NCBI RefSeq assembly: GCF_001693255.1
Contig: NZ_CP016474.1
Coordinates: 62,001 to 126,000 of the forward strand
Length of the DNA: 64,000 nt
Direction: 5' to 3'
From: Picosynechococcus sp. PCC 7003
GTDB lineage: Bacteria; Cyanobacteriota; Cyanobacteriia; Cyanobacteriales; MRBY01
The notes under the pieces are model-generated. The model did no database searches, was not told where the DNA came from, and saw only the letters and a list, made by a program, of their open reading frames with translations. A program made the position numbers and the translations under genes. Shown one piece after another: positions 54,069 through 63,147 of this stretch (its first letter is position 1; each line of letters begins with the position of its first letter).

Positions 54069-55247
54069 CTAGCTCGTCGATAATCGTTGCACCGCTGCTC
54101 CTCCGAGTAAATCATGGGTTTCCTGGAGGTACTGGAGAATTTGCTTACGGTGGGGACTGAGACGTAATACATTGCGCAGATCGACTTCCGTTAAGTGGTC
54201 AGCTTTTTGGCCGGGGAACCAGTGGCCGCCGTTGCCCATCAGATTGTAGCGGGCCTTGCCGTATTCAATCATGTCGTAGGCGATCGCCAAATTTCTGAGC
54301 CAGAGAATGACGGGAATATTAATGTTGTTCGGGGTTTGATCATAGGTTGGCAGGCCCACTTGCCAGGTCTTTGCCCAATCTTCCCCTAGGGAGGCGATCG
54401 CCTGATTTTCCAGTCGCGCGAGAATATCTGGCAAAATTTCATCAGCTCGCCCTAGTAGAGGGAGGGTCTCTAGATGCTGATCAAAATCCGAGGGACGCGC
54501 CGCCCCCACGCTCAAAGTATGGATCTGGGGATGGGATAAGCAAAATAAATCGTTAAACACCATTGGATGCAATGGCTTGCAGAGATCGACTAATTTTTGA
54601 GGCGGATTATAAAGATGTCCTCCCTTATCCGATGGACTGATAATAAATACCCCCATATCCTGCTTCGTTGCTGCTTCGATGGCCCGCCAATTGTCCTGAT
54701 TAATCCAATACCAGTGCAAATTCACATAATCCATCGCCCCCGTTTCAATGGTTTTTACAATGAGATCCGTCGCGCCATGGGTCGAAAAACCGATGTGACG
54801 AATGCGTCCTGCTTGCTGGAGTTCCTGGGCAACTTCTAAACAACCCTGCTCAAAGGTGAACCGAAATATTTCCTCATTATTAATGCCATGGATGCCGAAT
54901 AAATCAACATAATCCAATTGCAAATAATTGAGGGATTTTTCGATCTCGCGTCGAAATTCCTGGGGATCTGCCTTTGGGGAAACCTTCGTTTGGATAATCA
55001 GATCTTCTCGTTTAAATTGCGATAACACCCAGCCCAACTGCATTTCTGACGTGCCGTAACCCCGCGCCGTTTCGATGTGGTTAATGCCAAGGTCAAGCGA
55101 TCGCCGAATTGTTTCTGTTAGATTTTTTTGGTTATCCGCAGGAATTTTCGCTGGATCTTGATCCTGCCACTTGAACTGATAGCGCATCCCTCCACAGGAA
55201 AAAACAGGCATTTGCAGTTCGGTGCGACCAAAACGACGATATTGCAT
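54069..55247 (-). CDS. aldo/keto reductase family protein
   Basis: A 392-aa AKR. Family stretches are MQYRRFGRTELQMPVFSCGG, GINHIETARGYGTSEMQLGW, IIQTKVSPKADPQEFRREIE, LDYVDLFGIHGINNEE and IRHIGFSTHGATDLIV. In the catalytic tetrad Tyr, Lys (QTKV) and His (GIHG) are present, while the Asp position (usually DTA) reads ETA. The C-terminal ~110 residues go past the normal barrel end and resemble the extended AKR/oxidoreductase type, with only one Cys (CLSHP), so no Fe-S cluster. ATG 55247 chosen; TTG 55256 three codons earlier. Substrate unknown. Confidence 0.9.
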   Translation of the reverse strand: MQYRRFGRTELQMPVFSCGGMRYQFKWQDQDPAKIPADNQKNLTETIRRSLDLGINHIETARGYGTSEMQLGWVLSQFKREDLIIQTKVSPKADPQEFRREIEKSLNYLQLDYVDLFGIHGINNEEIFRFTFEQGCLEVAQELQQAGRIRHIGFSTHGATDLIVKTIETGAMDYVNLHWYWINQDNWRAIEAATKQDMGVFIISPSDKGGHLYNPPQKLVDLCKPLHPMVFNDLFCLSHPQIHTLSVGAARPSDFDQHLETLPLLGRADEILPDILARLENQAIASLGEDWAKTWQVGLPTYDQTPNNINIPVILWLRNLAIAYDMIEYGKARYNLMGNGGHWFPGQKADHLTEVDLRNVLRLSPHRKQILQYLQETHDLLGGAAVQRLSTS

Positions 55248-55627
55248 AGATCTCAAGCGGGTTGATAACTTCTATCGGGAGACATTCAAGAAAGATATTA
55301 TAACGAAGAAAAAATCTGGCCCTTAAGCAGTCAAGGCTCCTCAACCTCTGGGAAAACAAAATGCACCCATCTAAACCCAACTGACTCGAGCGGCAACCCA
55401 TCGATTCTCAGGCAACCACTGATCCTTGATCTCAAATCCACAGACAAAGCCCACAGTATTGTTGGTCTTTGTTATACTGTTGCTGCTGTTTCAGCATCAT
55501 GGGGAGAGTCGCAGTAAAAATTGTGCAGAGATCTTGTATCTGGTACTTATTGACACTCTGCTGAAATAATCCATATAGTGCTTGCGATATTGTTTTAAAC
55601 AGCTTCTACAAATATTTTTTCGAGTTT
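55248..55627. other. divergent intergenic region upstream of gpx
   Basis: 380 bases between the leftward aldo/keto reductase and rightward gpx. The gpx promoter is at 55550-55579. The rest shows no gene, strong hairpin or repeat; a reading frame that enters from the left is a shadow. Confidence 0.4.
55550..55579 (+). promoter_or_regulatory. sigma70-type promoter of glutathione peroxidase gene
   Basis: TTGACA (55550-55555) and TATAGT (55574-55579), spacer 18 bases. Transcription would start near 55586, leaving a leader of about 42 bases. Confidence 0.5.
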
Positions 55628-56122
55628 ATGACTACCCAAACGCCTACTTCTATTTATGATTTTTCGGCCACAGCTATTGATGGCACATCGGTTGATCTCA
55701 GTACCTACAAAGACCAGGTTTTATTGATTGTTAATACAGCCAGTCAATGCGGATTTACTCCTCAATACAAAGGTTTGCAGGCACTCCATGAACAATATGG
55801 CGGCAAAGGCTTAGTCGTTCTTGGTTTTCCCTGTAACCAATTTGGCCAACAAGAACCCGGCAACGAAACGCAAATTCAATCATTTTGTAAAACAACGTTT
55901 GGGGTTTCTTTTCCGATGTTTCAAAAAATCGATGTTAATGGCAGCAATGCCCATCCGTTATATCAATATTTAACCAAAGAAGCACCCGGTATTTTGGGGA
56001 CAAAAAATGTGAAATGGAATTTTACGAAGTTTCTCATTAATCGCCAGGGTCAAGTGGTAAAACGTTATGCACCCACGGCAACACCAGAGGCGATCGCCAA
56101 AGACATCCAAGAATTACTTTAA
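55628..56122 (+). CDS. glutathione peroxidase-family peroxidase
   Basis: A 164-aa thiol peroxidase. The peroxidatic Cys is in VNTASQCGFTPQYKGLQ, the catalytic Gln and Trp regions are FPCNQFGQQEPG and VKWNFTKFLINRQG, and a third Cys (SFCKTTFG) allows the thioredoxin-type 2-Cys mechanism seen in cyanobacterial and plant GPXs. They often use NADPH or thioredoxin rather than glutathione and reduce lipid hydroperoxides. No signal peptide. Strong terminator after the stop. Next gene is a GST, convergent. Confidence 0.95.
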   Translation: MTTQTPTSIYDFSATAIDGTSVDLSTYKDQVLLIVNTASQCGFTPQYKGLQALHEQYGGKGLVVLGFPCNQFGQQEPGNETQIQSFCKTTFGVSFPMFQKIDVNGSNAHPLYQYLTKEAPGILGTKNVKWNFTKFLINRQGQVVKRYAPTATPEAIAKDIQELL

Positions 56123-56167
56123 AGACGATCTTTTCTAGAAAATATTCTGTTTTCTGAAGCCGATCAA

Positions 56168-56202
56168 CCCCCAGGCTTGCATTAGACTTGGGGGCTTTTT
56201 TT
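56168..56202 (+). terminator. intrinsic terminator of gpx
   Basis: CCCCCAGGCT and AGACTTGGGGG pair (with G-U) around a short loop, followed by C then TTTTTTT. About 45 bases after the gpx stop. Confidence 0.8.
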
Positions 56203-56219
56203 ATTTCAAGGACAATTCA

Positions 56220-57020
56220 TTAATCGATTTCGATGGTTGTGGGGGCGCCATCTTCAGTCTTGGTCTCACGATTGCCCCCTGTTTCTTGGCGGAAATCTCG
56301 ATAAAGGCGATCGCGCCACTCAAAAAACGGCGCATATTCCGCATTGTCTCCCAAGCCTGGAATACCCTTGCCTTTGAGGTAGTCGGGCATCTCAAAATAG
56401 TTCCCCTCAGGGAATTTCAGCAAAATACTCAGGGCGGCCACGGAGAAATCCGCTAAGGTGGGCTGGTCGCCGATTAAATAGGGCTGCTGCTGTACGAGCA
56501 AGGTTAAGGCTTCGAGATCTTGCTTCAGACCCCGCTGGGCTTCTTTCACCGCGTCACCACCAAGACCAACGCCCGCCCCAAAGAAATCTAAAACATCCCC
56601 CGGCACTGCCCCCAAAAGATTTTTAAAGAGATCAGGCACCTGCTTCGGCACAATGGAGGTACGGAAGTTGGGGTTTTGATTGAGGGCACCAATAAAAGCT
56701 TTGCGGCCTTTTAAACCAATGGATTCATCGGCCCATTCTTCCATAATCAAACACTGGGCCCGTTGCACTGGGGCCGTGGGAATAATCGGTTTTTCGGGAT
56801 ATTTGCGGTCAAGGTAAAAAGCAATTTCTGTGGAGTCGCTGATTACCGTATCGCCATCTTTGAGGACAGGCACTTGACGCTGACCCGACATTTTATATAC
56901 GTCCAGTTGACCGATACCGGGGGTCACTTCGATTTTTTTGTACTCTAAACCCTTGTAATCGAGGATTAAGCGGACTTTTTCCGAAAACTGGGATAGTTCA
57001 AATTGGTATAACGCCAACAT
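56220..57020 (-). CDS. glutathione S-transferase family protein
   Basis: A 266-aa GST. The N-terminal thioredoxin-fold domain runs to about residue 80: LYQFELSQFSEKVRLILDYK (Ser-x-F-S in place of the Cys/Tyr site), SGQRQVPVLKDGDTVISDST (cis-Pro loop) and IAFYLDRKYPEKP. The C-terminal helical domain has LTLLVQQQPYLIGDQPTLAD with the structural Asp motif. Length (266) exceeds the usual 200-220 because of an insertion between helices (around FGAGVGLGGDAVKE). ATG 57020 chosen. Substrate unknown; a role in oxidative stress is suggested only by the neighbouring gpx. Confidence 0.88.
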   Translation of the reverse strand: MLALYQFELSQFSEKVRLILDYKGLEYKKIEVTPGIGQLDVYKMSGQRQVPVLKDGDTVISDSTEIAFYLDRKYPEKPIIPTAPVQRAQCLIMEEWADESIGLKGRKAFIGALNQNPNFRTSIVPKQVPDLFKNLLGAVPGDVLDFFGAGVGLGGDAVKEAQRGLKQDLEALTLLVQQQPYLIGDQPTLADFSVAALSILLKFPEGNYFEMPDYLKGKGIPGLGDNAEYAPFFEWRDRLYRDFRQETGGNRETKTEDGAPTTIEID

Positions 57021-57137
57021 AGGGGTTCGCCTTGATGATTGAGTAGGGAAATCACTCACACCTTACAAAACTTCACAACAAATTGCCATCGGAACTTGTG
57101 GCACAATAAAGCAGAACAGTTGTATGGACAGTCAACG

Positions 57138-57497
57138 ATGACCATTAACCTCGTAAATCTTGTGGGCCGGGCCGGCGGGGATCCGGAAGTGCGCTATTTC
57201 GAGTCGGGTAGTGTGCTGTGTAACTTGACTTTAGCGGTAAATCGTCCCACCAGCCGGACAGACCAGCCGGATTGGTTTAATTTAGAAATTTGGGGCAAAA
57301 CAGCAGAGGTGGCCGCTAATTATGTGAAAAAAGGTAGTCTGCTCGGCATCCAAGGCACCTTAAAGATTGAGACTTTCACGAACCGTAATGGCCATGAATC
57401 GTCTAAGCCGGTAATTCGGGTTAATCGATTGGATTTATTGGGTTCCAAGCGGGATGTAGACCCCAATGCAGTGGATAGTTATAACAACTACGGGTAA
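57138..57497 (+). CDS. ssb: single-stranded DNA-binding protein
   Basis: A 119-aa OB-fold SSB from ATG 57138. Typical stretches are INLVNLVGRAGGDPEVRYF, LCNLTLAVNRPTSRTD, DWFNLEIWGKTAEVAANYVK and GSLLGIQGTLKIETF. The C-terminus ends DSYNNYG and lacks the acidic DDDIPF-type tip that recruits partners in most bacteria; the family in cyanobacteria is commonly short (about 120 residues), so this may be normal. The frame is open upstream to 57039, beyond the convincing start. Confidence 0.92.
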   Translation: MTINLVNLVGRAGGDPEVRYFESGSVLCNLTLAVNRPTSRTDQPDWFNLEIWGKTAEVAANYVKKGSLLGIQGTLKIETFTNRNGHESSKPVIRVNRLDLLGSKRDVDPNAVDSYNNYG

Positions 57498-57520
57498 ACA
57501 CCCCCTAACTTTTTTAGGCA

Positions 57521-57536
57521 CTCCCCTCAAGGGAGG
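57521..57536. repeat. short palindrome, CTCCC/GGGAG type
   Basis: CTCCC (57521-57525) and GGGAG (57531-57535) flank a short CTCAA centre. It lies between ssb and the ABC gene, next to a larger hairpin of similar sequence, and echoes the palindrome at 8330-8348. Confidence 0.45.
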
Positions 57537-57547
57537 CACCCCTCCAA

Positions 57548-57570
57548 CTCCCCTTAAGGGGAGATTTTTT
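57548..57570 (+). terminator. intrinsic terminator of ssb
   Basis: CTCCCCTT and AAGGGGAG form a perfect 16-base palindrome followed by ATTTTTT. It overlaps the stop codon of the convergent ABC ATPase gene. Confidence 0.75.
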
Positions 57571-59323
57571 AGAGGCCTTGGGGGATCGCGGCGATGAGTT
57601 GTTTGGTGTAGTCCTGTTGGGGATTGCGGTAAATCTGGTCAGCCGTACCCACTTCCTCGATTTTGCCTTTATTCATCACAATGATGCGATCGCCCATAAA
57701 TTTCACAACGCTGAGATCGTGGGAAATAAAAATGTAGGTCAGTTGAAATTCCGCTTGCAGTTCCTTCAGCAGATTTAACACTTGGGCCTGGACAGACACA
57801 TCCAAGGCCGACACTGATTCGTCACAGATAATAAACTGAGGTTCAATGGCCAAGGCCCGTGCAATACAAACCCGTTGCCGTTGGCCGCCCGACAGTTCGT
57901 GGGGATAGCGGTTCACCCAACCGGGATTGAGGCCCACCCGTTCTAACAGGTATTGCACCCGTTCGAGGCGTTTTTTCTTGTCCCGCTTGATATTGTGAAT
58001 GATTAACGGTTCGGCGATCGCCTGGCCAATGGTCATGCGGGGGTTGAGGGAATTGTAAGGATTTTGGAAAACAATTTGCATCTCCCGGCGCAGTTGTCGG
58101 AGGCGTTTGCTGCGGGCGGGGAGTTGGGCAATATTTTCACCCCGAAACCAAATGTCGCCGCTGAGGGGTTGGATAAGTCGCAAAATGGCCCGGGCCAGGG
58201 TGGATTTGCCGCACCCAGATTCGCCCACTAGACCCAGGGTTTCCCCCGGATAGAGATCAAAAGAAACGTTATTAACGGCCATGAAATACCGTTGTCCCGT
58301 CAAAAGAAAATTACGACTGGGGTAACCCACCTGGAGCTTTTGCACAGATAGGAGGGGTTTTTGTTTAATGAGAGCTTCGAGACGTTTTTTATCAGCCTCT
58401 AGGGATACTTCCGCCAGTAAATTCAGATCCGGTTGTCGCTCTTGAATCACAATACTTTGGGTGTCGGGATCAGTTTCAACGCTCATGTAGTCGGCAACGG
58501 TCGGCAGCAGCACCAACTTTTGATCAAGGCGGGGCCGACAGGCCAGTAACCCTTTGGTGTAGGGGTGTAGGGGCGCTTTAAAAATTCGTTCGATGGGGCC
58601 TTGCTCAACGATTTTCCCCCGGTACATCACCGCCACCTCGTCAACGAGTTCCGCAATCACCCCCAAATCGTGGGTAATGAAAATCAAAGACATTTGCCGG
58701 GCCTGACACAAATCCCGCAACAGTTGCAAAATCGTTGCTTGCACGGTGACATCCAAGGCGGTGGTGGGTTCATCCGCAATTAATAGCGTCGGATTGGAGG
58801 CGATCGCCATCGCAATCATCACCCGTTGCAGTTGGCCCCCGGACAGTTCGTGGGGATAGCGTTTCATTACTTCGGCGGGCAGTTGCACTTCCTGGAGCCG
58901 GGCGATCGCCTGTTGTCGGGCCTGGGCTGGGGTGACATTCTGGTGCAATAAAATCGCTTCGGTGAGCTGAAATTCCACGTTATAAACAGGATTGAGGGAA
59001 CTCATCGGTTCCTGGAAAATCATCGCAATCTCGCCACCGCGATAGGTGCGCCGTTCCCATTCCGGCAAACTTTGCAGATCAAGGGGTTCTGTGTCTGGGG
59101 TCGCCTTAAAGAAAATTTTGCCCCCGGTGACGCGGCCTGGCTTTTGGATCAGCCCCATCAGCGCGAGGGAAGTGACCGATTTGCCGGAGCCGGATTCCCC
59201 CACAATGCCGAGGGTCTGGCCCCGTTCGATCTGAAAGCTAATTTGATCAACCGCGAGATTGGTTTGATTTTCGCTGGTGAAGGCCACCTGCAGTTGACGG
59301 ACATCGAGAACCAGATCACTCAT
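57569..59323 (-). CDS. ABC transporter ATPase, fused DppD-DppF type (oligopeptide/dipeptide or nickel family)
   Basis: A 584-aa protein with two complete ABC ATPase modules in tandem, as in GsiA. Module 1 (about 1-300): Walker [10 protein letters not shown], signature LSGGQLQR, Walker [13 protein letters not shown]. Module 2 (about 320-584): Walker [10 protein letters not shown], signature LSGGQRQR, Walker [13 protein letters not shown]. Both have the C-terminal DPP-type extension ([12 protein letters not shown] and [12 protein letters not shown]). They energise a PepT/Dpp-type importer for peptides, glutathione or nickel. The permease and binding-protein genes are not in the window, so the substrate is unknown. 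Confidence 0.94.
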   Translation of the reverse strand: MSDLVLDVRQLQVAFTSENQTNLAVDQISFQIERGQTLGIVGESGSGKSVTSLALMGLIQKPGRVTGGKIFFKATPDTEPLDLQSLPEWERRTYRGGEIAMIFQEPMSSLNPVYNVEFQLTEAILLHQNVTPAQARQQAIARLQEVQLPAEVMKRYPHELSGGQLQRVMIAMAIASNPTLLIADEPTTALDVTVQATILQLLRDLCQARQMSLIFITHDLGVIAELVDEVAVMYRGKIVEQGPIERIFKAPLHPYTKGLLACRPRLDQKLVLLPTVADYMSVETDPDTQSIVIQERQPDLNLLAEVSLEADKKRLEALIKQKPLLSVQKLQVGYPSRNFLLTGQRYFMAVNNVSFDLYPGETLGLVGESGCGKSTLARAILRLIQPLSGDIWFRGENIAQLPARSKRLRQLRREMQIVFQNPYNSLNPRMTIGQAIAEPLIIHNIKRDKKKRLERVQYLLERVGLNPGWVNRYPHELSGGQRQRVCIARALAIEPQFIICDESVSALDVSVQAQVLNLLKELQAEFQLTYIFISHDLSVVKFMGDRIIVMNKGKIEEVGTADQIYRNPQQDYTKQLIAAIPQGL

Positions 59324-59376
59324 GGGGGCAGTTTTTTTACTAGACTCAGGCAGAGAAATTTATGTTGATTGTAGCG

Positions 59377-60876
59377 TTAGGCGTTTTTTTGGCGGCGATC
59401 GCCGAGGGCTTTGCGGGCTTCTTCCCGGTCATCGAAGTGAATTTTTTCAGTGCCCAGAATTTGATAATCTTCGTGACCTTTGCCAGCGATGAGCACCCCA
59501 TCCCCCGGTTGCGCCTCGACAATTGCCCGCTGGATCGCTGTGGCTCGGTCTGCTTCTACGAGAAATTGAATATTTTCGGGAATGCCTTCCACCACATCGG
59601 CCAAAATTTGCTTGGGATCTTCCGTGCGCGGATTATCGGAGGTCACCACAGCCCAATCGGATTGTGTCGCAGCGATTTTCCCCATCAAGGGTCTTTTGGT
59701 GCGATCGCGATCGCCACCGCAACCAAACACACAGATCATTTTTTTGGCGATAAAAGGCCGGGATGCTTTCAGGAGATTTTCTAAACTGTCGGGGGTGTGG
59801 GCATAATCAACGATCACACTAATGTCTTGATCCTCCGCCACAATCACCCGTTCCATGCGACCGGGCACCCCTTGGAACTGCGGCAGACAGGTAATCATCT
59901 GGTCTAAATCCAAGCCCAAAGCCAGACCCGCACCGATGGCGGCCATCACATTTTCGAGGTTGAACTGACCAACTAAGGGCGACGTGAATTCCACTGTGCC
60001 CATGGGTGTTTTTAAGCGGCCTTGAACACCCGTAGCAGTGTAGATCAGGCGATCCATGTAAAGATCCGCAGCGGCATCTTGGAGACTGTAACCCCAGGCT
60101 TTTTCTCCAAGTTTGTGGGCGAGGCGATCGCCATAGGGATTATCCAAATTCACCACCGCTCGGCCGTGGCAATATTCCTCATTAAAGAGCAAGGCCTTTG
60201 CCTGGAAATAATCCTCCATGGTGGGATGATAATCCAGGTGATCCTGAGTCAAATTTGTGAATACCGCCACATCAAACTGACAGCCCTTAACACGATTTTG
60301 GTGTAGCGCGTGGGAACTCACTTCCATAACGGCGTGGGTATTGCCTGCTTCGAGGGCCGCCGCAAAGTTTTTCTGGAGATCAATGGCGAAAGGAGTGGTG
60401 TGGGTGGCAATTTTTTCGTAGCCAGGCCAGCGGGTGTAGAGGGTGCCAATCAGGGCCGTGGGCTGTTGGGCGGCTTGGAGGAAATATTCAATTAGGTGGC
60501 TGGTGGTCGTTTTGCCGTTCGTCCCCGTCACCCCGACCAGTTTTAAACTTGCAGTGGGTTTGTTGTAAAAGAGGTTGGCAATTTCAGCACAGGCAATTAT
60601 GGGGTCGGCAACGGGAATGACACATTCGCCCTTGGTTGCGGGGAATTTTTCGAGGGCCTCTGGACTGACCACAGCGGCGATCGCCCCGGCTTCGATGGCC
60701 CCTTGCCAAAACTCACCTCCATCGACGCGGGTGCCGGGCAAGCCAACAAACAGATCCCCAGGCATCACGGCTTGGGAGTTGCTCGCCAATCCTTTAACGA
60801 CTTGCTGTAGCATCGGGTGATCCGGCAGGGATTCAATGGCCGATACCTGTTTTAAAAGTGCGCCTAGCTGCATCAT
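59377..60876 (-). CDS. murE: UDP-N-acetylmuramoyl-tripeptide synthetase (diaminopimelate-adding)
   Basis: MurE adds the third amino acid to UDP-MurNAc-L-Ala-D-Glu. The 499-aa Mur ligase has GDLFVGLPGTRVDGGEFW (N-terminal domain), VGVTGTNGKTTTSHLIEYF (P-loop), MEVSSHALHQNRV, FTNLTQDHLDYHPTMEDYF and VDYAHTPDSLENLL. The region SDNPRTEDPKQILADV (DNPR motif) marks meso-diaminopimelate rather than lysine as substrate. Length normal. Leftward; about 50 bases upstream of the ABC gene's start, divergent from none. Joins murB and murC in this window but not in the same cluster. Confidence 0.97.
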   Translation of the reverse strand: MMQLGALLKQVSAIESLPDHPMLQQVVKGLASNSQAVMPGDLFVGLPGTRVDGGEFWQGAIEAGAIAAVVSPEALEKFPATKGECVIPVADPIIACAEIANLFYNKPTASLKLVGVTGTNGKTTTSHLIEYFLQAAQQPTALIGTLYTRWPGYEKIATHTTPFAIDLQKNFAAALEAGNTHAVMEVSSHALHQNRVKGCQFDVAVFTNLTQDHLDYHPTMEDYFQAKALLFNEEYCHGRAVVNLDNPYGDRLAHKLGEKAWGYSLQDAAADLYMDRLIYTATGVQGRLKTPMGTVEFTSPLVGQFNLENVMAAIGAGLALGLDLDQMITCLPQFQGVPGRMERVIVAEDQDISVIVDYAHTPDSLENLLKASRPFIAKKMICVFGCGGDRDRTKRPLMGKIAATQSDWAVVTSDNPRTEDPKQILADVVEGIPENIQFLVEADRATAIQRAIVEAQPGDGVLIAGKGHEDYQILGTEKIHFDDREEARKALGDRRQKNA

Positions 60877-60980
60877 TTGCCTCCAAATCCTGGGATTTTC
60901 CCGATTTTAGTCTGTGCTCAGGGAAATTTTGTCATCTCAGTAGCAGTTTAGCTCAATTTTTCGGTGGGATTACCGCAGTA

Positions 60981-61532
60981 TTAGAGGGTCAAAAAAGGTT
61001 TAGCGAGATAGTAGCTGGCAATGGTTTTTGCATCGAGGCGATCGCCATTGTGGATTTTGGCTTCCAACTCTTCTGGACTCAGCAAGAGCACCTCAATATC
61101 TTCGTCGGCATCCTGGGCTGGAGGGACGGCTAATTTTTCTAAATCCGTCGCCAAAAAACTATAAATCCACTCGTCAGAGTAGCCCGGACAAAGGGGGAAT
61201 TTCCCTAGCGATCGCCAATTTTTCGCCACGTAACCCGCTTCCTCTGGCAGTTCCCGTTGCACCGTGCTGAGGGGATCTTCATCGGTTTCGATGGTTCCTG
61301 CCGGAAATTCAATAATCCTTCCCTGGAGGGCAAAGCGATACTGACGCACCACCACTAACTGCCCTTCATTGGTCACGGGCACCACCAACGCCCCCCCCGG
61401 ATGGCGGATCGCCCCATAGTCACCAACGGCCCCATTGGGTAACCGCAGGCGATTCACTTCGTAGGCAAATTTCGAGCCACTATACATCAAGAGAGGTTTG
61501 ATCACCTCAGGCAGTTCATTGTGGGAAGCCAT
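60981..61532 (-). CDS. Nudix hydrolase, ADP-ribose pyrophosphatase type
   Basis: A 183-aa Nudix protein. The box lies around residues 77-99: GTIETDEDP, then RELPEEAGY. The pre-box region (GGALVVPVTNEGQLVVVRQY and FALQGRIIEFPAG) and a post-box helix match the ADP-ribose/NDP-sugar pyrophosphatase subgroup (NudF-like). A proline in the box (RELPEE) is uncommon but seen in some homologues. Probably cleaves ADP-ribose or similar housekeeping metabolites. Leftward; 104 bases upstream of murE. Confidence 0.88.
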   Translation of the reverse strand: MASHNELPEVIKPLLMYSGSKFAYEVNRLRLPNGAVGDYGAIRHPGGALVVPVTNEGQLVVVRQYRFALQGRIIEFPAGTIETDEDPLSTVQRELPEEAGYVAKNWRSLGKFPLCPGYSDEWIYSFLATDLEKLAVPPAQDADEDIEVLLLSPEELEAKIHNGDRLDAKTIASYYLAKPFLTL

Positions 61533-61738
61533 GGGAAAAATTACAGGGTAAAAGACTAAGAAAAGGAGAACCAGAATCGGGGCGATCGCCTTAAAAATTG
61601 GTATGATTAAATATTCTGAGTTTTGATGTTGGCGTTTATATCATAATTTTTTGAAGCAAACCAGACCGCTTGTACTAAAGTTTAGCGAGTCCCCCCGTCA
61701 TTATCCAGTCTTTTCCCCCTGATTCAAGCAGAGTCCCT

Positions 61739-63100
61739 ATGAAACTCCCCATTATTGCCGTGATCGGTCGTCCCAACGTGGGCAAATCCACCCTCGTCAA
61801 CCGCATTGCTGGCGATCAACAGGCGATCGTCCATGATCAGCCCGGCATTACCCGCGATCGCACCTATCGCCCTGGTTTTTGGCAAGACCGCAACTTTCAG
61901 ATTGTCGATACGGGTGGGATCGTTTTCGATGACCGCGAAGAATTTATCCCCCTAATCCGCGAACAAGCGGCGATCGCCCTTGCCGAAGCCGCCGTTGCCC
62001 TTTTTGTGGTGGATGGCCAGGCCGGATTAAACGCCGCCGACCAAGAAATTGCCGACTGGTTGCGCCAACAAAATGTCCCCGTTGTCCTTGCTGTCAACAA
62101 GTGCGAATCCCTCGAACAAGGTTATACCCAAGCAGCCGAATTCTGGGAACTGGGCATGGGAGAACCTTTCCCCATCTCAGCGATCCATGGCAGTGGTACC
62201 GGTGATCTTTTAGACAAAGTCATTGAATATCTCCCGACGATCACCGACGTGGAAGAAGATACCACTATTAATGTCGCGATTATTGGTCGCCCCAATGTCG
62301 GTAAATCGAGTCTGCTAAATGCTCTTACCGGGGAACAACGGGCGATCGTCAGCCCAATTTCTGGTACAACCCGCGATGCCATTGACACAATCATCGCGCG
62401 CAACGGCCAACAATATCGCCTCATTGATACCGCTGGCATCCGCCGGAAAAAAAATGTGGATTATGGGGCCGAATTTTTTAGCATTAACCGTGCCTTTAAA
62501 GCAATCCGCCGCGCCGATGTGGTGCTTTTTGTAATTGATGTTTTGGATGGGGTGACTGAACAGGATCTCAAACTGGCGGGTCGGATCATTGACGAAGGTC
62601 GAGCCGTAATTATCATCGCTAATAAGTGGGATGCCGTCGAAAAAGATACCTACACCATCAACCAATACCGCAAAGAGTTGCAGGCGCGTCTATTTTTCAT
62701 GGAATGGGCCGATATGCTCTTTATCAGTGCCCAAACTGGTCAGCGGGTAAATAAAATCCTCGATTTAGTCGATCAAGCTGCTGAATCTCACCGTCGCCGC
62801 GTTTCTACCTCCGTCATTAATGAGGTGATCCAAGAAGCGGTTTCCTGGCATTCTCCCCCCACCAGTCGCCAAGGGAAACAGGGCCGGATTTACTATGGCA
62901 CCCAGGTGCGTAGTCAGCCACCAACGATTTCTCTATTTGTCAATGACCCCAAACGTTTTAATGACAGCTATCGCCGCTATATCGAGAAGCAATTTCGCCA
63001 GGATCTTGGTTTCCATGGCACACCGATTAAATTGGTTTGGCGGGGTAAGCGAGTCCGGGATGCAGAGCGGGGCACTCCCAACCGAGCCACAAAGGTTTAA
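61739..63100 (+). CDS. der: ribosome-assembly GTPase Der (EngA)
   Basis: Der is an essential GTPase with two tandem G domains that acts in 50S maturation. The 453-aa protein has G1 motifs GRPNVGKST (residue ~9) and GRPNVGKSS (~183). The two G3 motifs are DTGG and DTAG, and the two G4 motifs are NKCE and NKWD. The C-terminal KH-like domain has the final RPPTISLF-type segment ([18 protein letters not shown]) and [11 protein letters not shown]. Length is normal. A HIP1 site occurs within both G domains. Strong ribosome-binding site is not seen. Confidence 0.97.
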   Translation: MKLPIIAVIGRPNVGKSTLVNRIAGDQQAIVHDQPGITRDRTYRPGFWQDRNFQIVDTGGIVFDDREEFIPLIREQAAIALAEAAVALFVVDGQAGLNAADQEIADWLRQQNVPVVLAVNKCESLEQGYTQAAEFWELGMGEPFPISAIHGSGTGDLLDKVIEYLPTITDVEEDTTINVAIIGRPNVGKSSLLNALTGEQRAIVSPISGTTRDAIDTIIARNGQQYRLIDTAGIRRKKNVDYGAEFFSINRAFKAIRRADVVLFVIDVLDGVTEQDLKLAGRIIDEGRAVIIIANKWDAVEKDTYTINQYRKELQARLFFMEWADMLFISAQTGQRVNKILDLVDQAAESHRRRVSTSVINEVIQEAVSWHSPPTSRQGKQGRIYYGTQVRSQPPTISLFVNDPKRFNDSYRRYIEKQFRQDLGFHGTPIKLVWRGKRVRDAERGTPNRATKV

Positions 63101-63147
63101 AGCAGGCGATACACTGAAGGGCATATTTGTCTTGGGCACCAGGCTTT

